A stretch of 37,770 nt of DNA from Helicobacter bilis ATCC 51630. Its GTDB lineage: Bacteria; Campylobacterota; Campylobacteria; Campylobacterales; Helicobacteraceae. Shown here piece after piece: positions 24,072 through 32,853 of this stretch. Positions within the stretch are counted from its first letter, which is position 1, and the number at the start of each line of letters is the position of its first letter. The translations under genes were made by a program, and so were the position numbers. The notes under the pieces were generated by a model. The model was not told the DNA's origin. It was given only the letters and a program-made list of their open reading frames with translations, and did not search any database. Location: NCBI RefSeq assembly GCF_000686565.1, contig NZ_JMKW01000024.1, positions 1 through 37,770 on the forward strand, read 5' to 3'.

Positions 24072-25904
24072 ATGAATATAGAGACTATTCGTCAGTTATT
24101 TAATAATAAGCAGTGGCAAACCTGCATTGAAGCATGTTTAAAGCTGATTATGCAGCAACGCACAAATATTGAAGCATGGAGTTTATGTGCGTTTTGTTAT
24201 AACAATATAGGGCAGCTGCAAGAAGCGATTAAATGCCTTGAAGACGCACTAAAGATAGCAAAAAAGCATCATAAAGAGCATGTCTTTACACTCTCGTTAA
24301 ATCTTGCGGAATTTTATAGAAGAAATAATATGACACTACAAGCCATAGCACTTTTACAGAATCTTCTGCCAAAAGATGATGAAAACCTACATTTTAATCT
24401 CGCAAAATGCTATGGTGATTTACAAGATTATGAGAGATCTATCCAGCACTACATGATAGCCATTAAGATTAATCCAAAAGATATACATGCTATCTTTAAT
24501 CTAGCTAATCAGCAAGCCGCCATAGGTAGCTTTAAACTCGCATTGAAATACTACTCACTTGCCTATGAAAGCGGTATGGGCGATGCGGGTATAAATCTAG
24601 CACAAATCTATACAAATTTAGATGATTTGGAATCTGCTATCACGCTTTATAGAGAGTTAGAGCCACACTACACAAAAGATTCTAATTTCTATTTTAACTA
24701 CGCAAATGCACTTCGTTATAATGATGAGATAGAGTTAGCAAAAGAGGCATATAGCAGGGCGATTAGCCTAAATCCAGATATAAGATATGTGATAAATCTC
24801 GCGCATTTATATTTAAGCTTAAATGAGTTTCAAACAGGCTTTGCACTCTATGAGCATAGAAGAGTTATGCTGCCAAAGACTATGGATAGGCATTTTCTTG
24901 ACTTTTCTTTTCAGGATTCTAAAAGTATATTAGATTTCTTGCGAGGTAAGAGAGTAGCACTTTACCACGAGCAAGGCTTTGGAGATAGCATTATGTTTGC
25001 AAGGTTTATCCCGCTTCTTTCATGTAAAGAAAAGATAATTTTTGCACCAAAAGAGCTTTGTAAAATCTTTAGCTGCTTTAATGTGCCTTGTAGTGAAAAA
25101 GTGCATGATGATTATGATATAGCACTCCCCCTGCCAAGCCTTGCCTTTTTATTTGCCAATGAAAAGAGTGTAAAAGTGGGCTTAGAATCTTTTAGAAATA
25201 CCTTATTATCCTTTCTTATAAAATCTCAAATAAAAGATTCTAATGGCTTAAAAGATTCTATACTAAGTGATACTTTTATACACACAAATATGACAGAATC
25301 TCAAATATCTATAAAAAAAGTTTTAGAATCTTATCAGCATTATACGCAAAAAGAAGAGTTAAAAGATGATGTATTCCTAAGCACAAAAGCACAAGCGAAA
25401 AATCACTTTATAACAAATACGCATAATACAATAGATACTAAAAAGCAAATAAAAGTCGCCCTAAACTTTAGCTCAAATCCAAACTTTCAGAACGCAAGAG
25501 AGAAGTCCATATACGCACAAAAGCTTTTAGAATCCTTGCCACATAAAAACTTTACATATTATAGTTTGCAGTATGAAGGCATTGATTCTGGTCTTGCGAA
25601 AGACTTTGGCGTGATTGATATGTCAAAAGAGATTAAAGACTTTTATGATAGTGCTAGGATTTTATTAAATATGGATTTTGTGATTAGCATAGATTCTGCA
25701 TTAGCACATTTAAGTGCGACTTTAGGCATTCCTACGGCTGTATTATTGTATAAGCGACACGACTGGCGATGGGGGAGATTTTGCAAGCATGATTCTAGTG
25801 TCTGGTATGATAATACAAAGCTATTTATACAAGAAGATTTGCACGAATGGCGTAGTGTTTTAGAGAATCTGCATGTATTTTTAGAGCAGACATTTAAAGG
25901 GTAG
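24072..25904 (+). CDS. TPR protein with C-terminal glycosyltransferase-like domain
   Basis: The 610-residue protein has about six tetratricopeptide-type repeats in its N-terminal part (about residues 1-250, e.g. AWSLCAFCYNNIGQLQEAIKC and AIFNLANQQAAIGSFKLALKY). A C-terminal domain (about 290-600) resembles TPR-linked GT9/GT41-type glycosyltransferases: LYHEQGFGDSIMFARFIPLL near 294-313 and ISIDSALAHLSATLGIPTAVLL near 536-557, a typical nucleotide-sugar-binding region. Between them is a less conserved linker of about 130 residues rich in K, S and T. Possible roles are protein O-glycosylation or surface polysaccharide synthesis, including flagellin modification, which is common in this group. 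It ends two bases before birA, so it is co-transcribed with birA-parA-parB. Confidence 0.78.
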   Translation: MNIETIRQLFNNKQWQTCIEACLKLIMQQRTNIEAWSLCAFCYNNIGQLQEAIKCLEDALKIAKKHHKEHVFTLSLNLAEFYRRNNMTLQAIALLQNLLPKDDENLHFNLAKCYGDLQDYERSIQHYMIAIKINPKDIHAIFNLANQQAAIGSFKLALKYYSLAYESGMGDAGINLAQIYTNLDDLESAITLYRELEPHYTKDSNFYFNYANALRYNDEIELAKEAYSRAISLNPDIRYVINLAHLYLSLNEFQTGFALYEHRRVMLPKTMDRHFLDFSFQDSKSILDFLRGKRVALYHEQGFGDSIMFARFIPLLSCKEKIIFAPKELCKIFSCFNVPCSEKVHDDYDIALPLPSLAFLFANEKSVKVGLESFRNTLLSFLIKSQIKDSNGLKDSILSDTFIHTNMTESQISIKKVLESYQHYTQKEELKDDVFLSTKAQAKNHFITNTHNTIDTKKQIKVALNFSSNPNFQNAREKSIYAQKLLESLPHKNFTYYSLQYEGIDSGLAKDFGVIDMSKEIKDFYDSARILLNMDFVISIDSALAHLSATLGIPTAVLLYKRHDWRWGRFCKHDSSVWYDNTKLFIQEDLHEWRSVLENLHVFLEQTFKG

Positions 25905-25906
25905 AT

Positions 25907-26677
25907 ATGCGTTTTATTTGGACACAGGAAATGCCCTCTACGCAAGTATGGCTAAGTGATTATATCCGTAAGAATGATTTGGAATCTATTTGCATAGTGG
26001 CAACAAAAAACCAAACAAGCGGTATCGGCAGTCGTGCAAATACATGGGATAAAGTATCATGTGGATTATATCTATCATGTGCTTTGCCTATTGCTTTATT
26101 GCCAAAGGATTTGACAAGGCAGTCTAGCTCAATTTATTTTGGACAAATTTTGCTTGAGTTATTTAGAGAATTTCATAAGGATTTGTGGTTAAAGTGGCCC
26201 AATGATTTTTATTTACAAGATGATAAAATCGGGGGTTTAATCACGCAGTATGTAAAGGGCTTTGCTGTATTTGGCATTGGGCTAAATATCTTTAGCGAAG
26301 AGAAATCTTCTTTATTAACAGGCAAAATGCAAAATAATTTATCTCAAAAAGATTCTATAGAATCCATAAGCATAGAGATTTTATCTCAAATAATCAAAAA
26401 AATATTGCATTTTTTAAGCTTTAACATTGTAGAATTTGCTTTACAAAAAAATATAGATACAACATTGCATGGCATTACTTGCAATGCTTTTTTACAAAAT
26501 AACATGACATGGTATGAAGTATTTAATCGATATAAACAAGGTTTTTCTAAAAATCATCGTTTTTATACACATATCAATGAAGATGGAATTACTCATAAAG
26601 TATCATTGCAAGACGCGTTATTACAAAATGACGGTAGCATAGTGTTGCATGATAAGATTCTATATAGTTTGCGTTAA
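25907..26677 (+). CDS. birA: Biotin-protein ligase BirA
   Basis: BirA activates biotin with ATP and attaches it to the biotin carboxyl carrier protein. The 256-residue protein has the catalytic-domain motifs: TKNQTSGIGSRANTW (residues 33-47, equivalent to GRGRxGRxW), KWPND (96-100) and KIGGLI (about 107-112), then FAVFGIGLNIF. It lacks the N-terminal helix-turn-helix, so it should act only as a ligase and not as a repressor of biotin synthesis. It sits between the TPR gene (2-base gap) and parA (25-base gap), an order known from other Helicobacter genomes (birA-soj-spo0J). Confidence 0.93.
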   Translation: MRFIWTQEMPSTQVWLSDYIRKNDLESICIVATKNQTSGIGSRANTWDKVSCGLYLSCALPIALLPKDLTRQSSSIYFGQILLELFREFHKDLWLKWPNDFYLQDDKIGGLITQYVKGFAVFGIGLNIFSEEKSSLLTGKMQNNLSQKDSIESISIEILSQIIKKILHFLSFNIVEFALQKNIDTTLHGITCNAFLQNNMTWYEVFNRYKQGFSKNHRFYTHINEDGITHKVSLQDALLQNDGSIVLHDKILYSLR

Positions 26678-26702
26678 ATATTACAAGAAATAAGGAGATT
26701 GC

Positions 26703-27494
26703 ATGGGCGAAGTCATTGGCATTGCAAATCAAAAAGGTGGCGTTGGAAAGACAACTACTGCTGTGAATCTTTCCGCATCTTTGGCATTATGTAATAAAAA
26801 AGTTTTGCTTATTGACTTTGACCCACAGGCAAATGCTACGCTAAGCTATGGGATAAAACGCAATAGTATAGAATCTACAATGTATCATGTAATGTCTGGG
26901 CAGACTTCCATACAAGATATTATCCAAAGCACAATGCTAAAGCACCTATTTATCGCTCCAACTGACCAAAATCTAGTCGGTATAGAATCTGAGTTTTACG
27001 CAAAAAAGAAAAGTCAAGGGGAAACACTTCTTAGGCAATATATAGAATCTATTCGCATGGATTATGACTTTATTATTATAGATTCGCCACCCGCATTAGG
27101 ACCGCTTACGATTAATGTTTTAACAGCGGCAAATTCTCTCATTGTGCCTGTGCAATGTGAGTTTTTAGCCCTTGATGGATTAGCCCAACTTATGAATACT
27201 GTCAAGGTAATAAAGCAGTCTATTAATACGAGTCTAGCAATAAGGGGTTTTTTACCTACCATGTATAACTCAAGGACAAATCTATCAAAGCAAGTTTTAG
27301 ATGATTTATTGAATCATGTGAAAACTAAATTCTTTGATGATAAAGAAGGTTATGTAGTCATACCGCATAATGTAAAGCTTGCAGAAGCCCCAAGTTATGG
27401 AAAACCCATTGCATTATATGATAGCAAGTCAGCTGGTAATGAAGCTTATATGCGTCTTGCAAAAGCTTTATTAAAGAAACAAAAAAGGAAATAG
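26703..27494 (+). CDS. parA: Chromosome partitioning ATPase ParA (Soj)
   Basis: ParA works with ParB to segregate the origin region to the poles. The 263-residue protein has the deviant Walker A motif KGGVGKTT (residues 11-18, with the signature lysine K11), the switch I region DFDPQANAT (about 38-46) and Walker B-like [11 protein letters not shown] (about 122-132). It also has [15 protein letters not shown] and [18 protein letters not shown]. Length is normal for chromosomal ParA. AAGGAGATTGC precedes the ATG. parB starts one base after its stop. No parS site matching the usual TGTTTCACGTGAAACA palindrome is seen in the neighbourhood. Confidence 0.95.
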   Translation: MGEVIGIANQKGGVGKTTTAVNLSASLALCNKKVLLIDFDPQANATLSYGIKRNSIESTMYHVMSGQTSIQDIIQSTMLKHLFIAPTDQNLVGIESEFYAKKKSQGETLLRQYIESIRMDYDFIIIDSPPALGPLTINVLTAANSLIVPVQCEFLALDGLAQLMNTVKVIKQSINTSLAIRGFLPTMYNSRTNLSKQVLDDLLNHVKTKFFDDKEGYVVIPHNVKLAEAPSYGKPIALYDSKSAGNEAYMRLAKALLKKQKRK

Positions 27495-27495
27495 C

Positions 27496-28353
27496 ATGGC
27501 AAAAAGAGCGTTAGGTAGTGGGCTTAATAATCTATTTGGTGATATTAATGCTGTGTATGAGAAAAATTATGCAGATTCAGATACTAACATGCAAATGATT
27601 AAATGCAATGATATTGTGCCAAATCCCATGCAGCCGCGTAAAATCTTTAATGATGAGAGTTTGAGAGAACTTGCGGATTCTATAGAAGAGCATGGACTTT
27701 TACAACCCATAGTTGTGCGTGAAAATGAAAATGGTGGATACATACTTATTGCTGGGGAAAGAAGACTTCGTGCTACAAAACTACTGCAAAAAGAGCATAT
27801 ACAAGCCATTGTAATCAGCACAGAAGATTACAAAATGCGTGAATTAGCATTGATAGAAAATGTGCAAAGAGAAGATTTAAACCCTATTGATTTAGCCCTT
27901 TGCTATCAAGCACTTTTAAAAGAATATGATCTCACACAGGAAAAACTCGCACAAAAGATTCACAAGTCTCGCACACAAATCACAAATACACTGCGTTTGC
28001 TTGAATTAAGCGATAAAACAAGAGAATTACTCCAAGAAGGCAAAATAACGCAAGGACATGCAAAAATGCTTATCGGCTTAACCCCAAATGATGAAGAGAT
28101 GGCACTGCAAAGCATATTAGGACAAAAACTCAATGTAAGAGAAACAGAAAATCTTGCAAAAAACCTTAAATCAAAGACAAAGATACTAGAGAATAATAAA
28201 GATTCTACAGAATCTCTCTATACCGAATCTCTGCAAAATTTACAAGAGATTCTAAAAACCTATAATATTGAAAGCACCATAAAAAAGAATAGCATTGTTT
28301 TGCAATGTGATGAAAAAAGCAAACTTGATATTGTTTTACAGAAGTTGCAATAA
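27496..28353 (+). CDS. parB: Chromosome partitioning protein ParB (Spo0J)
   Basis: ParB binds parS and CTP, spreads along DNA, and stimulates ParA. The 285-residue protein has the N-terminal ParB/Srx domain with PNPMQPRKIFNDESLRELADS and LIAGERRLRAT (the GERRxRA motif), then LIENVQREDLNPID and the helix-turn-helix region TQEKLAQKIHKSRTQITNTLRLL. The C-terminal dimerisation segment is near TYNIESTIKKNSIVLQ. It directly follows parA. In H. pylori the next genes are ATP synthase subunits; here a 312-base gap and an exported aminotransferase follow, so the gene order differs. Confidence 0.95.
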   Translation: MAKRALGSGLNNLFGDINAVYEKNYADSDTNMQMIKCNDIVPNPMQPRKIFNDESLRELADSIEEHGLLQPIVVRENENGGYILIAGERRLRATKLLQKEHIQAIVISTEDYKMRELALIENVQREDLNPIDLALCYQALLKEYDLTQEKLAQKIHKSRTQITNTLRLLELSDKTRELLQEGKITQGHAKMLIGLTPNDEEMALQSILGQKLNVRETENLAKNLKSKTKILENNKDSTESLYTESLQNLQEILKTYNIESTIKKNSIVLQCDEKSKLDIVLQKLQ

Positions 28354-28665
28354 TATTATTCTTACTCTAAACGCACATTTTTTTTGCTTAGGCTTTGTGT
28401 GTCTTTAGAGCCTTGCTTGCTATACTTCATATCATCATGCCCTAGATTCTATTTTGTTATTCTTGATTTTGTTGTTCTTGCGTCGTTATTTTGTGCAATA
28501 TGCTTTTCATTATAATCATTTCTAGGTTTCTCATATTTTCAAATTCATAAAAAAGCTTATTTAAAATACTACATTTTTTCTTTTTTTATTGCATTTTCTG
28601 TGAAAATAGTGTATTATTGCAGACATGGAAACTGCATATATAACATATTTTAAGGAGTTAATCTT
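28354..28665. other. Intergenic region after parB
   Basis: About 312 AT-rich bases with runs of T (e.g. around 28379-28386 and 28571-28587) and no gene or strong hairpin. A TATTAT at 28612-28617, preceded by GTG, is a possible -10 box for the next gene. Confidence 0.5.
28612..28617 (+). promoter_or_regulatory. Candidate -10 box of the exported aminotransferase gene
   Basis: TATTAT lies 48 bases upstream of the ATG at 28666. No -35 box is evident, which is common for Helicobacter housekeeping promoters. Confidence 0.3.
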
Positions 28666-29835
28666 ATGAAAAGTGTTGAACAAACAATGAATAGACGCGA
28701 TGTGCTGAAGGCTGGAACGATTGCTAGTGCGTTGGCTTTAGGTGGTTTTTTATCGCCGTTGCAGGCTGTTGGCACATCTTTTAAGTTGCCTACTAGAGAT
28801 AAGCCATTATTGCTAAATAGCAATGAGAGTGCGTATGGTTTTTCGAGTCTTGTTAAAAAAGCATTGGACAAAAAGGCAGCAGATTTATCTCTCTATCCTT
28901 TCAAAGCTGAAGAGGAATTGCGTTCTAGTATTGCAAGATTTTATCAAGTAAAAGAAGACAATATATGTGTGAGTAATGGTTCTTCGGCTGCATTACAAGC
29001 TGCGATTTATGCTGTTAGTAATTTGGCTAATGAGCTTAATATGCCATTTAGAATCATAAATCCTAATCCTACTTTTGAATTCCCTGCTGTTTATGCAAAA
29101 CCACTAGGCATTGAAGTTGTGAATTTTGATTTAGACTCTAAGTTTAACATGAATATTGATGCTATGAAAAAGAGTGAGCGAGAGTTTGATGGTATTTCTC
29201 TTGTTTATCTTTGCAATCCAAATAATCCAACAGGAAACATTGTATCTGCAAACGATCTGTATTCTTGGGTAAGAAATGCAAAACAAAGCACGATTTTCCT
29301 TATCGATGAGGCGTATGCAGAGTATGTGATTGACCCTGCATTTAAAAGTGGTATTGATATCCTAAAAGATGGTGCAAAAAATATTATTGTAACACGCACA
29401 TTTTCAAAGATATATGGTCTTGCAGGATTGCGTGTAGGATATACAGTTACAACACCAGAGTTGCAAAGAAGAATTAAAGATTTCTTGCAACTTGCAGGTA
29501 TTAATGTGTGCGGTGCAGTTGCATCTACTGCAGCACTTGCTGATTTCAACTTTAGACAATATTGCGTAAATTCAAATGTGAAATCAAGACAAATTGTAAC
29601 AAAAGCCCTTGATTCTTTGGGCTTACGCTATGCACCTTCACATGCTAACTTTATTTTCCATGAAATCACAGGTAGCTATGATGATTTTGCAAAAAATATG
29701 AGAAATCAAAATATCCTTGTTGGACGACAATTTGCTAAGTTTGATAACTTCTGTCGAGTTACATTAGGAACTCCACAGCAAGCTGAATATTATGTAAAAG
29801 TATTAAAAACTTTTAGACAGAAACGCTATATCTAA
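28666..29835 (+). CDS. HisC-like aminotransferase with twin-arginine signal peptide
   Basis: The 389-residue protein is a fold-type I pyridoxal-phosphate enzyme of the histidinol-phosphate aminotransferase-like group. Motifs: LLLNSNESAYGF, YLCNPNNPTGNIV (about 181-193), FLIDEAYAEY (about 211-220), and the PLP lysine K248 in TRTFSKIYGLAGLRVGY, with FCRVTLGTPQQ at the end. It starts with MKSVEQTMNRRDVLKAG followed by a hydrophobic stretch TIASALALGGFL and PLQA, a Tat-type signal with RR at residues 10-11 and a likely cleavage near residue 34. It would be folded with PLP in the cytoplasm and then exported. The substrate is not evident. AAGGAG precedes the ATG. It stands apart from the other histidine genes and is a paralogue of the cytosolic HisC at 15132-16232. 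Confidence 0.85.
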   Translation: MKSVEQTMNRRDVLKAGTIASALALGGFLSPLQAVGTSFKLPTRDKPLLLNSNESAYGFSSLVKKALDKKAADLSLYPFKAEEELRSSIARFYQVKEDNICVSNGSSAALQAAIYAVSNLANELNMPFRIINPNPTFEFPAVYAKPLGIEVVNFDLDSKFNMNIDAMKKSEREFDGISLVYLCNPNNPTGNIVSANDLYSWVRNAKQSTIFLIDEAYAEYVIDPAFKSGIDILKDGAKNIIVTRTFSKIYGLAGLRVGYTVTTPELQRRIKDFLQLAGINVCGAVASTAALADFNFRQYCVNSNVKSRQIVTKALDSLGLRYAPSHANFIFHEITGSYDDFAKNMRNQNILVGRQFAKFDNFCRVTLGTPQQAEYYVKVLKTFRQKRYI

Positions 29836-30313
29836 TACCATTAAGGTTTTGTAGCGATTTATAGGGCTTTAAATTTCACCATTGAAGCCTTGCCAATCTG
29901 TTATATCTATACAGATAAAATTTGGAATCCATAGATTTTAACTTGAGCCTATTGAATCTAAAATAGGCAAAGTATTTATTTTTCTGTTATTTCGTATCTT
30001 ATTTAGTATCGCGTGTCTTGTTAATTCTTGAATTTTTTATATTGTATAATCTGCCTTGTGTAATGAGTTGTTTGGCATATCTATATTTCAACTTTTTCGC
30101 ATAAACTCAAATTCACATTATATGATCTTAAGAAACAAAAAATAGCGAATACAGAAGATCTAAAATGAAATACATATTATTATTTTACCACAAGCATCAA
30201 AAATAGAAGCAAGAACTATAAAAAAGATTCTCATGTAAATTCACCTTGCTATTTTACTTTAAGCAAAGTTTTTAGATAAAAAACTTTAGCTATTAATTGC
30301 TATGTAATGAATC
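29836..30313. other. Intergenic region between the exported aminotransferase gene and corA
   Basis: About 478 bases between convergent genes. One hairpin is present (29947-29968). Otherwise it is AT-rich without a recognisable gene, RNA or repeat. Confidence 0.5.
29947..29968 (+). terminator. Candidate terminator hairpin
   Basis: GCCTATT (29947-29953) and AATAGGC (29962-29968) pair exactly around an eight-base loop, and AAAGTATTTATTTTT follows. It lies about 110 bases after the exported aminotransferase stop. Stem GC content is moderate; the T-run is delayed by several bases. Confidence 0.35.
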
Positions 30314-31285
30314 TTACAACCACCCTTTTTTCTTAAATGCAATAAGTGGTAGTATGGTGGAAATAATCATCACAAGCACTGCAAGTGGATAGCCATAATC
30401 CCATTTAAGCTCTGGCATAATCTCAAAGTTCATGCCATAAATCGTCCCAATAAGAGTTGGTGGCATCATAGCAACAGTGGCAACGGTAAATAGTTTAATG
30501 ATTTTATTCTGCTCGATATTAATCTGACTTGCTAGAATTGTTTGGATATTATCAAGGACATTGAGTTGCGATACATTAAATTCAACAAGCGAGTTTAAAT
30601 CCTTTAAAACAATGGTAAGATTGCGTTTAATATCGCTATCAATCTTATCGCTTTTAATAAGTGAAGTAATAGCACGCCGTTTATCAAATAGTGAATCTCG
30701 CACACGCATATTAAGTTCCTGCAAACTCGAAATGCCTTTTAGCATTTTGTCATAAGTGTATTCATTCTTTTCTTCTAAAACATTAATGCGTAGCTTTCTT
30801 GCCTCTTTATCAATCCACTCTAGTATATCAGCATCTTTTTCTACACGAATTTCAAACATTTTATCAAGCACATCATAGCCATCTTCAAAGTTTTTTGGAC
30901 TTGCAAGAATGCGTGTTTGCATCTCTTCAAAAATCTTAAAATCATTGAATCTAATCGTAAATAAAATATTTTTAGTCGTCATAAAAGTAATTGTTTCATT
31001 AATCAGGCTAAATTCCTTGTTTTCTGTCTGCATACGCACGAGAAAATGCGTGTTAATAGTAATTGTGAGATTATCTTCCCAATATCTTGCGCTAAGCTCG
31101 ATTTCTTCACGCTCTTCTTGCGTTGGAATATCAAGGTTATATTGCTTTGTAATGTAGTTCATCTCATCATTTGTTGGGTGAAGTAAATCAACCCACAAAA
31201 TATTACTAGGGAGAATATTATCTTCGATGTTAAATTGTAACTTTTTGACAAGCCCATTATTCGTCTTAGTATAAATATTAAGCAT
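30314..31285 (-). CDS. corA: Magnesium/cobalt transporter CorA
   Basis: CorA is a homopentameric inner-membrane channel for Mg2+ (and Co2+/Ni2+). The 323-residue protein has a large cytoplasmic N-terminal domain, then two C-terminal membrane helices. The GMN selectivity motif is present at residues 284-286 ([19 protein letters not shown]), and the C terminus is positively charged (FKKKGWL). The region between the helices is periplasmic and contains [13 protein letters not shown]. The start ATG at 31285 has GGAATAGTC upstream. Length and motifs are as expected. It is transcribed divergently from tyrS. Confidence 0.96.
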   Translation of the reverse strand: MLNIYTKTNNGLVKKLQFNIEDNILPSNILWVDLLHPTNDEMNYITKQYNLDIPTQEEREEIELSARYWEDNLTITINTHFLVRMQTENKEFSLINETITFMTTKNILFTIRFNDFKIFEEMQTRILASPKNFEDGYDVLDKMFEIRVEKDADILEWIDKEARKLRINVLEEKNEYTYDKMLKGISSLQELNMRVRDSLFDKRRAITSLIKSDKIDSDIKRNLTIVLKDLNSLVEFNVSQLNVLDNIQTILASQINIEQNKIIKLFTVATVAMMPPTLIGTIYGMNFEIMPELKWDYGYPLAVLVMIISTILPLIAFKKKGWL

Positions 31286-31596
31286 GACTATTCCTTACGC
31301 TTTTTTGAATACTTGGTTTTACATATCCGCTAAACATTGTTACAGAAACTACGCATTATAACATATTATTGCATGATGTGTGATTTCCCAAAAAAGCTTG
31401 TAATATATAATTGTAATAAATAAGATATGAATATGATTCTTGCAATAGAGAGATTTTATGAGACAATATCCACCTTAATTGCCACCACTTCAACAAAAAC
31501 TTAAAATAACATTAATGGTTTATAAAAATCTTTATAATTTCATAGTATCATTACCTATTTGAAAGATAAATTGCAACAAAAAAGGAATACAATAGT
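31286..31596. other. Divergent intergenic region between corA and tyrS
   Basis: About 311 AT-rich bases carrying at least one promoter candidate for tyrS (TATAAT at 31533-31538). No gene or hairpin with good support is seen; no T-box leader is recognised. Confidence 0.5.
31533..31538 (+). promoter_or_regulatory. -10 box (TATAAT) upstream of tyrS
   Basis: A perfect TATAAT lies 58 bases before the tyrS ATG, leaving a leader of about 50 bases. No -35 hexamer is obvious. Confidence 0.45.
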
Positions 31597-32844
31597 ATGC
31601 AAGCAAATAATGCCAACTCTACGCTACAGGCAAAAGTGCAAGAAGCCATGCGAGAAATTGAACGGGGCTGTGTGGAGTTTATTGGTAAAGAATATATAGA
31701 ATCTTTAGTAACAAGATTCTATGAAAAGGGGGAAGAGTTTATTGTAAAGGCTGGATTTGATCCCACTGCACCAGATTTACATTTAGGGCATTCTGTGTTA
31801 TTGCAAAAGCTTGCGACTTTTCAAAACTATGGTGGTAGAGTAAAATTTTTGATCGGCGATTTCACTGCGACAATAGGCGATCCTTCAGGGAAAAGTGAGA
31901 CAAGAAAACCACTAACTTTTGAGGAAGTAGCACAAAATGCTAAGACTTATGAAGAACAAGTCTTTAAGATTCTAAACAAAGACAAAACTGATATTTGCTT
32001 TAATAGTAAATGGCTAGGTAGTCTTACAAGTGTAAATATCATGCAGCTAACCGCTCAATATTCTGTTGCAAGAATGATGGAGCGAGATGACTTTACGAAG
32101 CGATTTAAAGAAAATCAGCCTATTTCTATTGTGGAGTTTATGTATCCTTTATTGCAAGGTTATGATTCTGTGGCACTCAATTGTGATATTGAGCTTGGCG
32201 GTAATGATCAAAAGTTTAATCTCTTAGTAGGCAGGGCATTGCAAAGGGCATATAACTGCGGTAAGGAACAAAGCGTGATGACTATGCCTTTACTTGAAGG
32301 GCTAGATGGCGTAAATAAAATGAGCAAAAGCCTTAAAAACTATATCGGCGTAACAGATTCCCCAAATGATATGTATGCCAAGATTTTAAGCATTGATGAT
32401 ACGCTTATGTGGCGTTATTATGAGCTTATCAGCACAAAAAGTTTAGCAGAGATAGCGAAGTTAAAAAGCGGTGTAGAGACAGGTGAGTTGCACCCAAAGG
32501 CTGTGAAAGAGGAACTTTCTTTAGAGATTACTACGCGTTTTCATAATGAGAATCTAGCATTGCAGGCTAGAGAAGCCTTCAATGCGATATTTAGCAATAA
32601 AGAGATTCCAAAAGACATTGAAACAAAAGAGATACAAAAAGGCGAGTGGATATGTAAAGTGTTAGTAGAGCTAGGTTTTAGCCCATCTACTTCACAAGCA
32701 AGAAGAGATATTAAAGCTGGGGCTTTAAGTATAGATCAAGCAAAGCAAACAGATGAAAATTTTCACTTTTTACAAGAAGGCGAATTTATTATAAAACTCG
32801 GTAAAAGAAAATTTGCTAAAATTATTATTGTAAATAGCATATAA
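31597..32844 (+). CDS. tyrS: Tyrosyl-tRNA synthetase
   Basis: TyrS charges tRNA-Tyr with tyrosine. The 415-residue protein is a class I synthetase with the HIGH-type motif HLGH (residues 62-65, in FDPTAPDLHLGHS) and the KMSKS motif at 241-245 (GVNKMSKS). Other family segments are GDFTATIGDPSGKSETRKPL and ELGGNDQKFNLLVGR. A C-terminal S4-type RNA-binding region begins near residue 350 (EIQKGEWICKVLVELGFSPSTSQARRDIKAGAL). The motif spacing fits the TyrZ-like subclass. It begins an operon-like run with the flavoprotein (9-base gap) and amidase genes. AAAAAAGGAATACAATAGT precedes the ATG. Confidence 0.96.
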   Translation: MQANNANSTLQAKVQEAMREIERGCVEFIGKEYIESLVTRFYEKGEEFIVKAGFDPTAPDLHLGHSVLLQKLATFQNYGGRVKFLIGDFTATIGDPSGKSETRKPLTFEEVAQNAKTYEEQVFKILNKDKTDICFNSKWLGSLTSVNIMQLTAQYSVARMMERDDFTKRFKENQPISIVEFMYPLLQGYDSVALNCDIELGGNDQKFNLLVGRALQRAYNCGKEQSVMTMPLLEGLDGVNKMSKSLKNYIGVTDSPNDMYAKILSIDDTLMWRYYELISTKSLAEIAKLKSGVETGELHPKAVKEELSLEITTRFHNENLALQAREAFNAIFSNKEIPKDIETKEIQKGEWICKVLVELGFSPSTSQARRDIKAGALSIDQAKQTDENFHFLQEGEFIIKLGKRKFAKIIIVNSI

Positions 32845-32853
32845 GGTAGGATA

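Noticed and set aside
27496-28353. Possible parS site close to parAB
   Set aside because: I looked for TGTTTCACGTGAAACA-like palindromes near parA and parB and found none. GTGAAAC at 18164-18170 is only half of such a site and lies in a repeat element far away.
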